DNA of 64,000 nucleotides, taken from the NCBI RefSeq assembly GCF_900108185.1, contig NZ_FNVA01000002.1, positions 310,001 to 374,000 on the forward strand, given 5' to 3'. The notes beneath the pieces are model-generated. The model had not been told where the DNA came from. It did no database searches and saw only the letters and a program-made list of their open reading frames with translations. Numbering within the stretch: the first letter of the stretch is position 1; each line of letters starts with the position of its first letter. The translations under genes were made by a program, and so were the position numbers. This DNA is from Bryocella elongata. Lineage in GTDB: Bacteria; Acidobacteriota; Terriglobia; Terriglobales; Acidobacteriaceae. Positions 54,077 to 61,988 of the stretch are shown piece by piece.

Positions 54077-54850
54077 CTACGCCAGGGTATGGCGATTAAA
54101 ATCCTTGTAAATAAGGTATTTTGCGGGGGCCTTGCCTAGCGCGCCGAACCATTGGGGGCAGTAGGTGGCCATCCAGATGAAGTCGCCTGCCTGGGTGGGG
54201 TACCAGGAGTCGCCGACGCGGTAGATGCCGCCGCCTTCGAGCATGAGCAGGCCGTGCTCCATGTAGTGGACCTCAACCTGGGAGAGTGCGGCACCGGGCT
54301 GGTACTCCATGGTGTTGCAGGCGAAGTCGAAGGCGATGGACGCGGGCATGAGCGAGCGGACCTGGAGGTCTTCGTCGCCGCCGAGGGGCGTACCGGGGAG
54401 GTCGGGTTCATGACCGACGAAGAACCAGGGGACCTCCTGCTCGCCGCGGGCGGCGATGAGTTTGGCGTGCTCGAGCGAGAGTGGTTGGTACGGCTTTTCG
54501 ATGACGGCGACGCGAGCTTTGGTGTCGGCGGTGAGCATGTGCTCGTAGCCTTCGGGGCAGAAGGCGAAGCTGCCGGCGGTGAGCTCGTGGGGCGTGGGGC
54601 TCTCGGGTTCGGAGAGCGCGAGCGAACCTTCGAGGACGTACAGCAGCCGCTGCGTGGGACCTTCGGTGAGCGTGCCGCCGGGCTCGAGCTCGACGGTCAT
54701 CTGCGTGAAGCCGGCGCCCGTTTGCGGGGCGACGTGGATGATCGCCACGCCGTCGGTGAGGCCGGGGAGCGGCGTGCGGATGAAGGTATCCGGGGTGAGG
54801 AAGAGATGGTCGCGCCGGTTGGCGCTGCGGGTGTGGCCGAGTGAGTGCAT
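54077..54850 (-). CDS. allE: (S)-ureidoglycine aminohydrolase, bicupin
   Basis: 257 residues with two cupin domains. It would turn (S)-ureidoglycine into (S)-ureidoglycolate and ammonia. Family features: TRSANRRDHLFLTPDTFIRTPLPG at the start, the first cupin around LEPGGTLTEGPTQRLLYVLEGSL, and the second around QVEVHYMEHGLLMLEGGGIYRVGDSWYPTQAGDFIWMATYCPQWF, with the metal-binding Glu, His and Gln residues in place and KYLIYKDFNR at the end. ATG 54850 lies 9 bp from a six-unit heptamer array, and no Shine-Dalgarno is visible. Confidence 0.92.
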   Translation of the reverse strand: MHSLGHTRSANRRDHLFLTPDTFIRTPLPGLTDGVAIIHVAPQTGAGFTQMTVELEPGGTLTEGPTQRLLYVLEGSLALSEPESPTPHELTAGSFAFCPEGYEHMLTADTKARVAVIEKPYQPLSLEHAKLIAARGEQEVPWFFVGHEPDLPGTPLGGDEDLQVRSLMPASIAFDFACNTMEYQPGAALSQVEVHYMEHGLLMLEGGGIYRVGDSWYPTQAGDFIWMATYCPQWFGALGKAPAKYLIYKDFNRHTLA

Positions 54851-54859
54851 ATAGGGATG

Positions 54860-55060
54860 AGTGAGTAGAGAACAGTGAGTAGAGAGTAGTGAATAGGGAA
54901 TGCGGCCCGGCGTCAAGGGTGGGTGGGGTTCAGATCCCAGATGCCAGTGGGCCAGATGCCAGTGAAAGAATCTGGTTCGAGTCGTGGGATTCGAGTTGCG
55001 AGTTGCGAGTCCTTCGGGCTACCGCAGCCAGCCAGCGTTCTCACTACTCACTACTCACTG
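54860..55060. repeat. Facing heptamer arrays between allE and allC
   Basis: Plus strand: AGTGAGT, AGAGAAC, AGTGAGT, AGAGAGT, AGTGAAT, AGGGAAT (54860-54901). Middle: TTCGAGT, CGTGGGA, TTCGAGT, TGCGAGT, TGCGAGT (54976-55010). Right: CTCACTA, CTCACTA, CTCACTG (55040-55060), which on the minus strand reads AGTGAGT and forms the last codons and stop of allC. Left and right arrays are inverted relative to each other. Confidence 0.8.
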
Positions 55061-56307
55061 ATCTTGTGCGGATGCAGGTGGATGAGCAGGTTGAGCAGGG
55101 TGGCGAGGGCGGCTTCTACGTCTTCTTCGCGGACGTTCTCGTCGGGGTGATGGCTGAGGCCTCGGGGTGAGCGCACGAAGAGCATCGTCGTGGGCACGTG
55201 GGGCGCGAGGATCATCGAGTCATGGCCTGCGCCGGAGAACATTGGCTCGGCATCGAAGCCGGCTCGCTCGGCGGCGCGGTGGAGGGCGGTGGTGAGGGTG
55301 CGGTCGAGGTTTACGGCCTTCTGCTCGGCCATAGCCTTGGCAGAGACCTTGACGCCGCGATGCGTCGCAGAGGACTCGGCCTTGGTCAGCAGGTGAGCGA
55401 CGGCGGCATGACGCGACTCGTCCTTGGGGTGTCGGACATCGAGCGTGGCATGGACCTTGGCGGGAACGATGTTGGTCGCGCCGGGGTAGGCATCGACGCG
55501 GCCGACGGTGGCGACGAGCTGCTTGTAGTTGGCGGCGTACTGCTCGACTTCTACGATCCACTGGGCGGCGGCTACGAGGGCATCGTGGCGCAGGGCCATG
55601 GGGGTGGTGCCAGCGTGGTTGGCCTGGCCCTCGAAGGTGAGCTCGAAGCGGGACTGGCCGACGATGGCTTCGACGACGGCGAGGGAAGCGTCTTCCTTCT
55701 CGAGGACGGGACCCTGCTCGATGTGAACCTCGATCGCGGCGAAGGTGCTGGGCGCGAGCGGGCAGGTTTCGGGGATTCGGGTTGGATCCAGCCCGAAGCT
55801 GCGGATGGCCTCGGCGACGGAGATGCCCTGCTTGTCTTTGCGATCGAGCATTGCGGCGTCGAGCTTGCCCACGACAGCGAGCGAGGAGAGGAATGGGAAG
55901 CCGAAGCGTGCGCCCTCTTCTTCGGCGAAGGCGATGAGTTCAATGTGGAAGGGAAGGGCCGTGGCGCCGAGCTCCTCGATGGCCGCGAGGCCAAGGAGCA
56001 CGCCGAGCGGGCCGTCGAAGGCACCGGCGTTGGGGACGGTGTCGATGTGCGAGAAGAGGACGAGGGTAGGTGCGTCAGGCTTTCCGGAGCGGCGGACGGC
56101 GCGCAGGTTGCCGGCGTCGTCGGTACGGGATTCGAGCCCGGCCTGACGCATCCACCAGCTGATCAGGGTGTGTGCATCGCTTGTGGCGGGCGAAAGGAAG
56201 AGGCGGGTGGTCTCGCCGGGGATGTCGGTGATGCGGGCCAGCTCGCGGCAACGGGTGATGATCTTAGCGGCGCGGGTGGTGGGGTCGGGGGAGACTGCGT
56301 TCGACAT
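55051..56307 (-). CDS. allC: Allantoate amidohydrolase
   Basis: 418 residues of the M20 amidohydrolase family. It would convert allantoate to ureidoglycine, CO2 and ammonia with two bound metals. Features: LVLFSHIDTVPNAGAFDGPLGVLLGL (His and bridging Asp), IAFAEEEGARFGFPFLSS (EE), EVHIEQGPVLEKE (His), FEGQANHAGTTPM and FSGAGHDSMILA...GLSHHPDENV (final His). Sequence differs clearly from the second M20 gene here (51873), which looks like the ureidoglycolate enzyme. Its final Ser-Glu-stop is encoded by an AGTGAGTAG heptamer unit, and a 21-unit heptamer array begins 29 bp upstream of its ATG. Confidence 0.88.
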   Translation of the reverse strand: MSNAVSPDPTTRAAKIITRCRELARITDIPGETTRLFLSPATSDAHTLISWWMRQAGLESRTDDAGNLRAVRRSGKPDAPTLVLFSHIDTVPNAGAFDGPLGVLLGLAAIEELGATALPFHIELIAFAEEEGARFGFPFLSSLAVVGKLDAAMLDRKDKQGISVAEAIRSFGLDPTRIPETCPLAPSTFAAIEVHIEQGPVLEKEDASLAVVEAIVGQSRFELTFEGQANHAGTTPMALRHDALVAAAQWIVEVEQYAANYKQLVATVGRVDAYPGATNIVPAKVHATLDVRHPKDESRHAAVAHLLTKAESSATHRGVKVSAKAMAEQKAVNLDRTLTTALHRAAERAGFDAEPMFSGAGHDSMILAPHVPTTMLFVRSPRGLSHHPDENVREEDVEAALATLLNLLIHLHPHKISE

Positions 56308-56335
56308 GCAGGGTCGATTGTACGGCGGGGCGGAG

Positions 56336-56482
56336 ATGCTAGATGCTAGATGCTAGATGCGAGATGCTAGATGCTAGATGCGAGATGCGAGATGCGAGAT
56401 GCGAAGAGCGAGAAGCGAGAAGCGAGAAGCGAGAAGCGAGAAGCGAGAAGCTAGAAGCTAGAAGCTAGAAGCTAGAAGCTAG
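56336..56482. repeat. Heptamer array of 21 units
   Basis: Twenty-one exact 7-bp steps with no length change: first ATGCTAG/ATGCGAG units (10, the last ending in GAA), then one GAGCGAG, five AAGCGAG and five AAGCTAG. It ends in AAGCGG. Neighbouring units are identical in blocks, as expected from slippage or unequal exchange. Placed between allC (starts 56307) and uricase (stops 56521). After it, GGGGATGACAACCAGAAAAAC (56497-56517) looks like another dispersed intergenic motif. Confidence 0.95.
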
Positions 56483-56520
56483 AAGCGGTCCCTCTTCGGG
56501 GATGACAACCAGAAAAACAG

Positions 56521-57387
56521 CTAGGCGCGGGTGATGGTGGCTTCGATGGTGCCGTGCGGCTCATCCGTGGGGACGAAGATGTGGTTGGGGTTGTCGAGAC
56601 CGAAGCGGGTCATGTCGACAGGCAGCTGATGCTTGTTGGGCATGCGCAGGGTGATCTCGCTGATGACGTTGGTGTGCGCGAGCGCTGCCTCGCCCATCGC
56701 GAAGAGGGTCTGCTGAACGCTCAGGGAGTCGTGGTCGGCGAAGGTGGCGAGCATGGCTTCGCGGAGGTGGGTGCGGACCTTGTTGAAGTCGATGCCAGCC
56801 GCCAAAGCTTTGGGCGTGTAGGTCCACATGGCGCGCATGGCGGTGGCGAAGAGGCGGTCTGTTGTCGGAGGCAGCGTGGTCAGCTCATCCTTGATGTAGC
56901 CGACGAATCCGGACTTGGAGGTCTTCATCACGGTGAGGTCGTCGAGCCCGCTGGAGATCGAGAAGGCCTCGCCCTGCTTGCGGGCGACGGTGGTGATCTG
57001 GCGCTCGTCGGATCCTCGCATGAAGGCGGTGGGGTGCGGCTTGCCGGCGACGGTCAGCCGCTTCCAGAGTGAGGACTCGACGACGCACTCGGCGGCGGAG
57101 ACCTGGGGATTGCGGCTGAGGAGGAAGTCGACGAGCTCCTTCGCGTAGTCCTCCATGCTGGTGGCGGTGGACTTGCGCGCGACGTAGTAGACCGTGTTCT
57201 TCATGGTGTCGGTGGGCAGGATCTTCGAGTTGTCGCCGAGGGTGTGGGCGGTCTCGAAGTCGCCGGAGAGGAGGATCTGGACGTTCCACTCGTCGACATC
57301 GTGGTGGGAGTCATGGCGGGTGACGCGCATGAGGCGGACGCGGGATTTTCCGTAGCGGTCAGAGATCAGGCGGGCGGTAGCGGCCAT
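56521..57387 (-). CDS. Urate oxidase (uricase)
   Basis: 288 residues with the two-T-fold uricase pattern. It oxidises urate to 5-hydroxyisourate with O2 and no cofactor. The catalytic Lys-Thr pair is K14 (DRYGKSRVRLMRV) and T59 (ILPTDTMKNTVYYVA), and LTVMKTSKSGFVGYIKDELTTLPPTTDRLFAT matches the substrate-binding stretch. It follows the HIU hydrolase by 3 bp, so the two are co-transcribed and act in series. Confidence 0.93.
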   Translation of the reverse strand: MAATARLISDRYGKSRVRLMRVTRHDSHHDVDEWNVQILLSGDFETAHTLGDNSKILPTDTMKNTVYYVARKSTATSMEDYAKELVDFLLSRNPQVSAAECVVESSLWKRLTVAGKPHPTAFMRGSDERQITTVARKQGEAFSISSGLDDLTVMKTSKSGFVGYIKDELTTLPPTTDRLFATAMRAMWTYTPKALAAGIDFNKVRTHLREAMLATFADHDSLSVQQTLFAMGEAALAHTNVISEITLRMPNKHQLPVDMTRFGLDNPNHIFVPTDEPHGTIEATITRA

Positions 57388-57390
57388 GGT

Positions 57391-57738
57391 TCAGCTTCCT
57401 CGATAGGTGGTGTAGCCGTTGGCTGTAAGCAGCAAGGGTATGTGGTAGTGCTGCGCGGGATCACGCACGGTGAAGGCAATCTCGATGTCGGGATAGAGGC
57501 TTTCGACTTTGAGGTCGTAGAAGTAGACGGAGGTACCGAAGCGGAGCTTGTAGTCAAGTGCCAGGAGAGGTGTGTCCCCGAGCAAGGTCTTGCAGCGGCC
57601 GTCGGCATCGGTGCGACCGCCGCCGATGGCCTCCCAGATTCCGTCGATAGCCGTGTCGCGCCACCGGTAGAGAGTGATCCCGACGTTGGCTGCGGGGCGG
57701 CCTAGATTGGTATCGAGGATATGTGTTGAGAGTCCCAA
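57391..57738 (-). CDS. uraH: 5-hydroxyisourate hydrolase (transthyretin-like)
   Basis: 115 residues of the transthyretin-like family. It hydrolyses 5-hydroxyisourate to OHCU. Active-site signatures are all present: LSTHILDTNLGRPA at the N-terminus, DGRCKTLL, FYDLKVESLYPDIEIAFTVRDPAQHYHIPLLLTANGYTTYRGS, including the C-terminal YRGS. Lies directly upstream of uricase on the same strand. Confidence 0.95.
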   Translation of the reverse strand: MGLSTHILDTNLGRPAANVGITLYRWRDTAIDGIWEAIGGGRTDADGRCKTLLGDTPLLALDYKLRFGTSVYFYDLKVESLYPDIEIAFTVRDPAQHYHIPLLLTANGYTTYRGS

Positions 57739-57905
57739 GCCGTACCTCAGGGGCTAAAGCCCGTTTGCTTTGTGTGCTGCTACGGCACGGCTTAAGCCGT
57801 GCCCTTAACGAGTGCCTAGCTGCAAGCGTCTTGCCTGCGTCCTGCCCGCGTTATGGTGAAACTCCGGGGCTCTGGCTGCGGTCAGAATAAAGGCGGATCA
57901 AGCGG
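57739..57905. repeat. Intergenic palindromes between uraH and uraD
   Basis: GGGCTAAAGCCC (57751-57762) and the 20-bp perfect palindrome GGCACGGCTTAAGCCGTGCC (57784-57803) lie 37 bp apart centre to centre, the same pairing seen at 51644-51842 and 53870-53923. Confidence 0.85.
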
Positions 57906-58427
57906 TTAGGACAGCGGGCCGAGCCACTTGCGTAGGCGGATCTGGGTGATCTGGCGTTGCTGTTCGGCGGTCTCTTTGAGCTCGGTTTCGGGATCGTTGT
58001 TGAGGCGGCGGTGGAGGACCTCGATCATCTCGGGGGCGTTCTTGCCGGTGGCGCAGACGATGAAGATGCGGCCGAACTTCTGCTCGTACTCGCGATTGCC
58101 CTCGGCCAGCGTGGCCTGCATCTGCTCGTCGGGTTTGGCTGCGGCCTGCTCGCCGGCTGACCACTCGAGGCTTTGCTTGGTGGCGTGCATGGCGAGCTTT
58201 TCGCCGATGCGGGGATGCGAGTCGAAGGCCTGCTGCCAGTCGTGCGCGGGCAGCGCCCACCACACCTTGTCGGCTGCCGCGAAGAGCGAGCTTGCGGTGT
58301 GGAAGGGGCGCGCGGCGGCCATGCCTTCGGCCCAGGCGCGGGAGCCGTTGCAGGGCAGAATGGCCATCATGGCCTCGGCGGGCGTCATGTCGTTGAATGC
58401 TTCGAGCGTGGGACTGAGATCGTTCAT
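57906..58427 (-). CDS. uraD: OHCU decarboxylase
   Basis: 173 residues. It decarboxylates OHCU to (S)-allantoin. Active-site motifs: FDSHPRIGEK (catalytic His and binding Arg/Glu), EWSAGEQAAA and RIFIVCATGKNAPEMIEVLHRRLNNDPETELKETAEQQRQITQIRLRKWL at the C-terminus, as in the family. ATG 58427 gives normal length. Upstream is allantoinase (ends 58483). Confidence 0.94.
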   Translation of the reverse strand: MNDLSPTLEAFNDMTPAEAMMAILPCNGSRAWAEGMAAARPFHTASSLFAAADKVWWALPAHDWQQAFDSHPRIGEKLAMHATKQSLEWSAGEQAAAKPDEQMQATLAEGNREYEQKFGRIFIVCATGKNAPEMIEVLHRRLNNDPETELKETAEQQRQITQIRLRKWLGPLS

Positions 58428-58482
58428 AGCGGACGAGAAAAACAGAAGGACTGCACGGGAACCGCGGTTGTTGGGGCTTGCA

Positions 58483-60030
58483 TCAATGTGTGTGGAGCGA
58501 GTCTAAAGTGTACTCTCGTCCGCCGGGAGCGAGGGGGAAGGCGGGGTGCTCGCGGTTCTCATAGACCTGTTGCCCGCGCAGCCAGGTGGAGCGGACGACG
58601 CCACGGAGTGTCTCGCCCAGGTAGGGAGAGATTGCGTGGCGATAGTGCAGCCTGTCGGGTGTGAGGCGGAAGGTGGCGTCGGCGTCGAAGGCGACGAGGT
58701 TGGCGTGCTTGCCGGGCTCGATGGAGCCCACCCAGGCGCCGAGGCCGGCGAGTTGTGCGGGCGCGGCGGAGGTCCAGTGGGCGAGCTTCGCCAGGGGGAC
58801 GCCACGAGCGACGCAGTCGGTCCAGAGGACGGAGAGCGCGGTGGAGAGCGATGGGATGCCGCCCCAGGCCTGGTCGAAGCGGCCGTATTCGAGGCCGGGG
58901 GGCGGCTGCGATGGTAGAGAAGCAGGTCCTTCGACTGCGCCCTGCGCGCTGCGCTCAGAATGACGAAGTTGGGGGTCATCGGGAGCCAGGCGCTTCATGT
59001 GCGGCGGGCAGGGGGAGTGGTCGGTCGCGATCATGTCGATGAGGCCGCTCTCGAGCGCGGCCCACAGCTGGTCGCGATTGGCTGCGGAGCGGATGGGCGG
59101 AGCGCACTTGAAGAGCGTGGCGCCGTCGGGGATGTCCTCGGCAGCGCAGTGGAGATAGTGCGGGCAGGTCTCGACGGTGACGGGCAGGCCTTCGAGGCGG
59201 GCGGCCTGCAGCATCGGCAGCGCCTTCGCGGTGGAGAGGTGCACGATGTGCAGGCGAAAGCGGTGCGCGCGGCAGAGGTCGAGCAGCATGGCGATGGCGT
59301 CGAGCTCGGCTTCGTCGGGACGCGAGGCGAGGTAGGTCGAGTACTTGTGCCAATCAGCGCCGGATGCGTTGAGGCGCGCGACGGCGCGGTCGATGGAGGG
59401 TGCGAGTTCGGCGTGCGTCAGCAGCGGAAGGCCGGTCTTCGCGATGTGGGGGATGGCGAGCTCGAGGTTGGCGCGGTCGATCTCGGTGAAGCCGTCGCAG
59501 CCGGGGTAGATGAGGAAGCACTTGTAGCCGGCGACGCCGGCTAGGGCGAGTGGCTCGATCTCGGCCTGGTTGCCGTCGACGGCTCCGCCCCAGAAGGCGA
59601 GGTCGACGAGGCACTGGTTTGGGGAGGCGTTGTTGGTGGTCGGGTGTTGGGTGTTGGGAAGAGCGGAACCGAAGGCTGCTTCGCGCTTGAGGGCCAGCGC
59701 GCGCTCGTCGATGGTCTCGGGGAGGCAGTTCAATGGCATATCAACGAGGGTGGTGAAGCCGCCTGCGGCGGCGGCGCGGGTGGCGGTGGCGAAGCCTTCC
59801 CACTCGGTGCGGCCGGGCTCGTTGATGTGGGTGTGCACGTCGACGAGACCGGGGAGCAGGGCCAGGTTGCCAAGGTCTTCAATGGGAAGTCCGGTCGGCA
59901 GATTCGAGATGCGAGAGTCGAGATGCGAAGCGGGGTGGACGCCGATGATGAGACCATCTTCGATGACGACGGTAGCGTCGATTTCGCCATGCGGTGTGAC
60001 GACGCGACGCGAGCGCAGAGCGTGTACCAT
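58483..60030 (-). CDS. allB: Allantoinase with three in-frame repeat-derived insertions
   Basis: 515 residues, about 60 more than usual. It opens allantoin to allantoate using two metals. Ligands: DVHTHINEPG (HxH), GYKCFLIYPG (carbamylated Lys), LPLLTHAE, LHIVHLST and IATDHSPCPPH (Asp). Extra sequence coincides with repeats in the DNA: SHLDSRISNL near residue 40 (four heptamers, 59902-59929), LPNTQHPTTNN near 130 (four heptamers, 59630-59657) and QLRHSERSAQGAVEGPASLP near 355 (a HSERS-type intergenic repeat, 58921-58969) just before the FDQAWGGI motif. The frame stays open, so the gene is probably functional. Confidence 0.9.
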   Translation of the reverse strand: MVHALRSRRVVTPHGEIDATVVIEDGLIIGVHPASHLDSRISNLPTGLPIEDLGNLALLPGLVDVHTHINEPGRTEWEGFATATRAAAAGGFTTLVDMPLNCLPETIDERALALKREAAFGSALPNTQHPTTNNASPNQCLVDLAFWGGAVDGNQAEIEPLALAGVAGYKCFLIYPGCDGFTEIDRANLELAIPHIAKTGLPLLTHAELAPSIDRAVARLNASGADWHKYSTYLASRPDEAELDAIAMLLDLCRAHRFRLHIVHLSTAKALPMLQAARLEGLPVTVETCPHYLHCAAEDIPDGATLFKCAPPIRSAANRDQLWAALESGLIDMIATDHSPCPPHMKRLAPDDPQLRHSERSAQGAVEGPASLPSQPPPGLEYGRFDQAWGGIPSLSTALSVLWTDCVARGVPLAKLAHWTSAAPAQLAGLGAWVGSIEPGKHANLVAFDADATFRLTPDRLHYRHAISPYLGETLRGVVRSTWLRGQQVYENREHPAFPLAPGGREYTLDSLHTH

Positions 60031-60046
60031 GAAGCTGATTAGAGCA

Positions 60047-60081
60047 AGGGAACAGGGATTAGGGAATAGGGATCAGGAAGA
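60047..60081. repeat. Heptamer array, 5 units, supplying the ribosome site of guaD
   Basis: AGGGAAC, AGGGATT, AGGGAAT, AGGGATC, AGGAAGA. The last unit provides AGGAAG, 5 bases before the guaD ATG. The array lies in the 55-bp gap between divergent allB and guaD. Confidence 0.85.
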
Positions 60082-60085
60082 ACAG

Positions 60086-60559
60086 ATGCACGGGAATGCG
60101 GAGTTTATGCGCCAGGCGATTCGCCTGGCTACGGAGAATGTGACGAGCGGCCGCGGTGGTCCGTTCGGCTGCGTCGTCGTGAAGGACGGCAAGGTGATTG
60201 CCACCGGCACCAACCAGGTGACGTCGAACAACGATCCCACCGCGCACGCCGAGGTCACGGCCATTCGCAACGCCTGCAATGTTCTTGCGACCTTTCAGCT
60301 GATCGACTGCGATGTGTATACCAGCTGCGAGCCCTGCCCCATGTGCCTGGCCGCGCTCTACTGGTCGCGCTGCCGCGCGATCTATTACGGCAATGATGCT
60401 GCCGATGCCGCGCGTGTCGGCTTTGACGATTCGTTCCTCTACGAGGAAGTGAAGAAACCTCTCGATCAACGCACCATCCCCATCGTGAACCTGTTGGGCG
60501 AGGAAGCGTGGGAGAGCTTTGCGCTGTGGGAGAAGAGTTCGTTTCGCGTGGATTATTAG
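60086..60559 (+). CDS. guaD: Guanine deaminase (cytidine-deaminase fold)
   Basis: 157 residues. It would deaminate guanine to xanthine, feeding the urate pathway. Zinc site: TAHAEVTAIR (HAE) and SCEPCPMCLAALYWSR (PCxxC). FDDSFLYEEV...LDQRTIPIVNL and the Tyr-ending C-terminus match Bacillus-type GuaD rather than general tRNA or cytosine deaminases. ATG 60086 has its Shine-Dalgarno in the last heptamer of the array. Divergent from allB; hom follows after 36 bp. Confidence 0.88.
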   Translation: MHGNAEFMRQAIRLATENVTSGRGGPFGCVVVKDGKVIATGTNQVTSNNDPTAHAEVTAIRNACNVLATFQLIDCDVYTSCEPCPMCLAALYWSRCRAIYYGNDAADAARVGFDDSFLYEEVKKPLDQRTIPIVNLLGEEAWESFALWEKSSFRVDY

Positions 60560-60595
60560 CCGCGTGGATGATTCGTTTGTGAGGTTGGAGTTCTG

Positions 60596-61906
60596 ATGGC
60601 TGCAGGAGAAGCAAGCAAGACGCTGCGTGTAGGGTTGCTGGGATTTGGCACCGTGGGCAGTTCGTTCGCAGAGGTGCTGGACGCGCATCGCGAACGGCTG
60701 GAAGATGCGGGATCCGCAGTGGTGATCACGCGTGTGTTCAACCGCGGTGTGGAGCGCAAGAAGGCTCATCCCAAAGCAAGCTTTGTCCCGGCTTCTGCCC
60801 AGTGGACGGAGAACGTCGACGAGGTGCTGACTGCCGATGACGTTGATGTCGTCGTCGAGCTGATGGGCGGCCTCGATCCGATCGAGGGCTGGCTACGCAC
60901 GGCGCTTGAGGCGGGCAAGCATGTGGTTTCGGCGAACAAGCAGCTGATTGCGTATCGCGGAGCTGCGATGTTCGAGCTCGCCGCAAAGCAGGGCGTGCAG
61001 CTGCTGTACAACGCTGCTGTGGCTGGTGGTGTGCCGGTGATTCCGGGCATGGCGCAAGGGTTGAGCGGCGACATCATTCATCGCATCAGCGGCATTGTGA
61101 ACGGGACGTGCAACTTCATCCTCAGCTCGATGGAGTCTGGCGCGGAGTATGCCACAGTGCTGAAGGAAGCGCAGCGGCTGGGTTATGCCGAGGCCAATCC
61201 TTCGGCCGATGTCGATGGCTTTGACGCGCGGGCCAAGCTTTGCGTGCTGGCGCGCATCGCGCTGCGGGCTGAGATCAATCCCGATGACGTTCCCGCACAG
61301 ACCATCGCGCGCGTCGATGCTATCGACTTTGCTTACGCGAAGGAGCTGGGCTGCACGGTGCGTCAGGTCGCGCGTGCGGAGCTCGATGGCGATACGGTTC
61401 GCGCAGCGGTGGGTCCGGCGCTGGTGCCCAAATCCTCGCCGATCGCCTGGTCGCACGGCACGCAGAACATGGTGGTCACCAGCGGACGCTTCGGCGGCGA
61501 TGTGGTGTTCAGCGGCCATGGCGCCGGGGGACATCCCACGGCGGTGGCTGTGCTGAGCGATGTGATCGCGGTGGCGAAGGGTTCGTCCAAAGTAAGGATG
61601 CCGGCGCGCAAGCTGAAGGTGTCGGGCGATGTGACGGCGCCGTTCTACCTGCGGTTTGTGGTGAAGGACAAGCCGGGCATCGTGGCTGCGATCGCGGGTG
61701 CGCTGGCGAAGGAAGACATCAACATCGATGCGATTCTGCAGCACCATGGCCATGCCAGCGAGCGGCTGCCGTTCGTCGTGACCACCGAGCCGTGCCTCAG
61801 CTCGACGCTGGAGCGCGCGGTGACTGAGATGACGAAGCTGGACTTCATGCATGATCCGCCGGTGGTGATGCGGATCCTGGTGGTCGACGACCCGGACAAC
61901 ATTTAG
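60596..61906 (+). CDS. hom: Homoserine dehydrogenase
   Basis: 436 residues. NADP-dependent reduction of aspartate semialdehyde to homoserine for threonine and methionine synthesis. Domains: Rossmann (VGLLGFGTVGSSFAEVL), catalytic domain with GGVPVIPGMAQGLSGDIIHRISGIVNGTCNFILSSM and GYAEANPSADVDGFDARAKLCVLARIA (family signature), and a C-terminal ACT domain (LRFVVKDKPGIVAAIAGALAKEDINIDAILQH), which suggests feedback control by threonine. Start fits the family. Confidence 0.95.
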   Translation: MAAGEASKTLRVGLLGFGTVGSSFAEVLDAHRERLEDAGSAVVITRVFNRGVERKKAHPKASFVPASAQWTENVDEVLTADDVDVVVELMGGLDPIEGWLRTALEAGKHVVSANKQLIAYRGAAMFELAAKQGVQLLYNAAVAGGVPVIPGMAQGLSGDIIHRISGIVNGTCNFILSSMESGAEYATVLKEAQRLGYAEANPSADVDGFDARAKLCVLARIALRAEINPDDVPAQTIARVDAIDFAYAKELGCTVRQVARAELDGDTVRAAVGPALVPKSSPIAWSHGTQNMVVTSGRFGGDVVFSGHGAGGHPTAVAVLSDVIAVAKGSSKVRMPARKLKVSGDVTAPFYLRFVVKDKPGIVAAIAGALAKEDINIDAILQHHGHASERLPFVVTTEPCLSSTLERAVTEMTKLDFMHDPPVVMRILVVDDPDNI

Positions 61907-61927
61907 TCTTCTGATCCGGTTCAAGGA

Positions 61928-61967
61928 ACACGCAAAGGGCACGGCTTCGGCCGTGCCCTTTGCGTGT
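61928..61967. terminator. 18-bp stem-loop between convergent genes, GGCACGGC family
   Basis: A perfect 18-bp stem (61928-61945 with 61950-61967) and a TTCG loop, 21 bp after hom and 21 bp before the stop of the convergent lipoprotein gene. It lacks T-runs but is symmetrical and very stable, fit to end both transcripts. It shares the core GGCACGGC-N4-GCCGTGCC with 44410 and 57784. Confidence 0.8.
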
Positions 61968-61988
61968 TGGGTGCGCTGGTGACGATCC

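Noticed and set aside
56336-56482. The 21-unit repeat as a CRISPR array
   Set aside because: Units are 7 bp with no spacers and no cas gene nearby.
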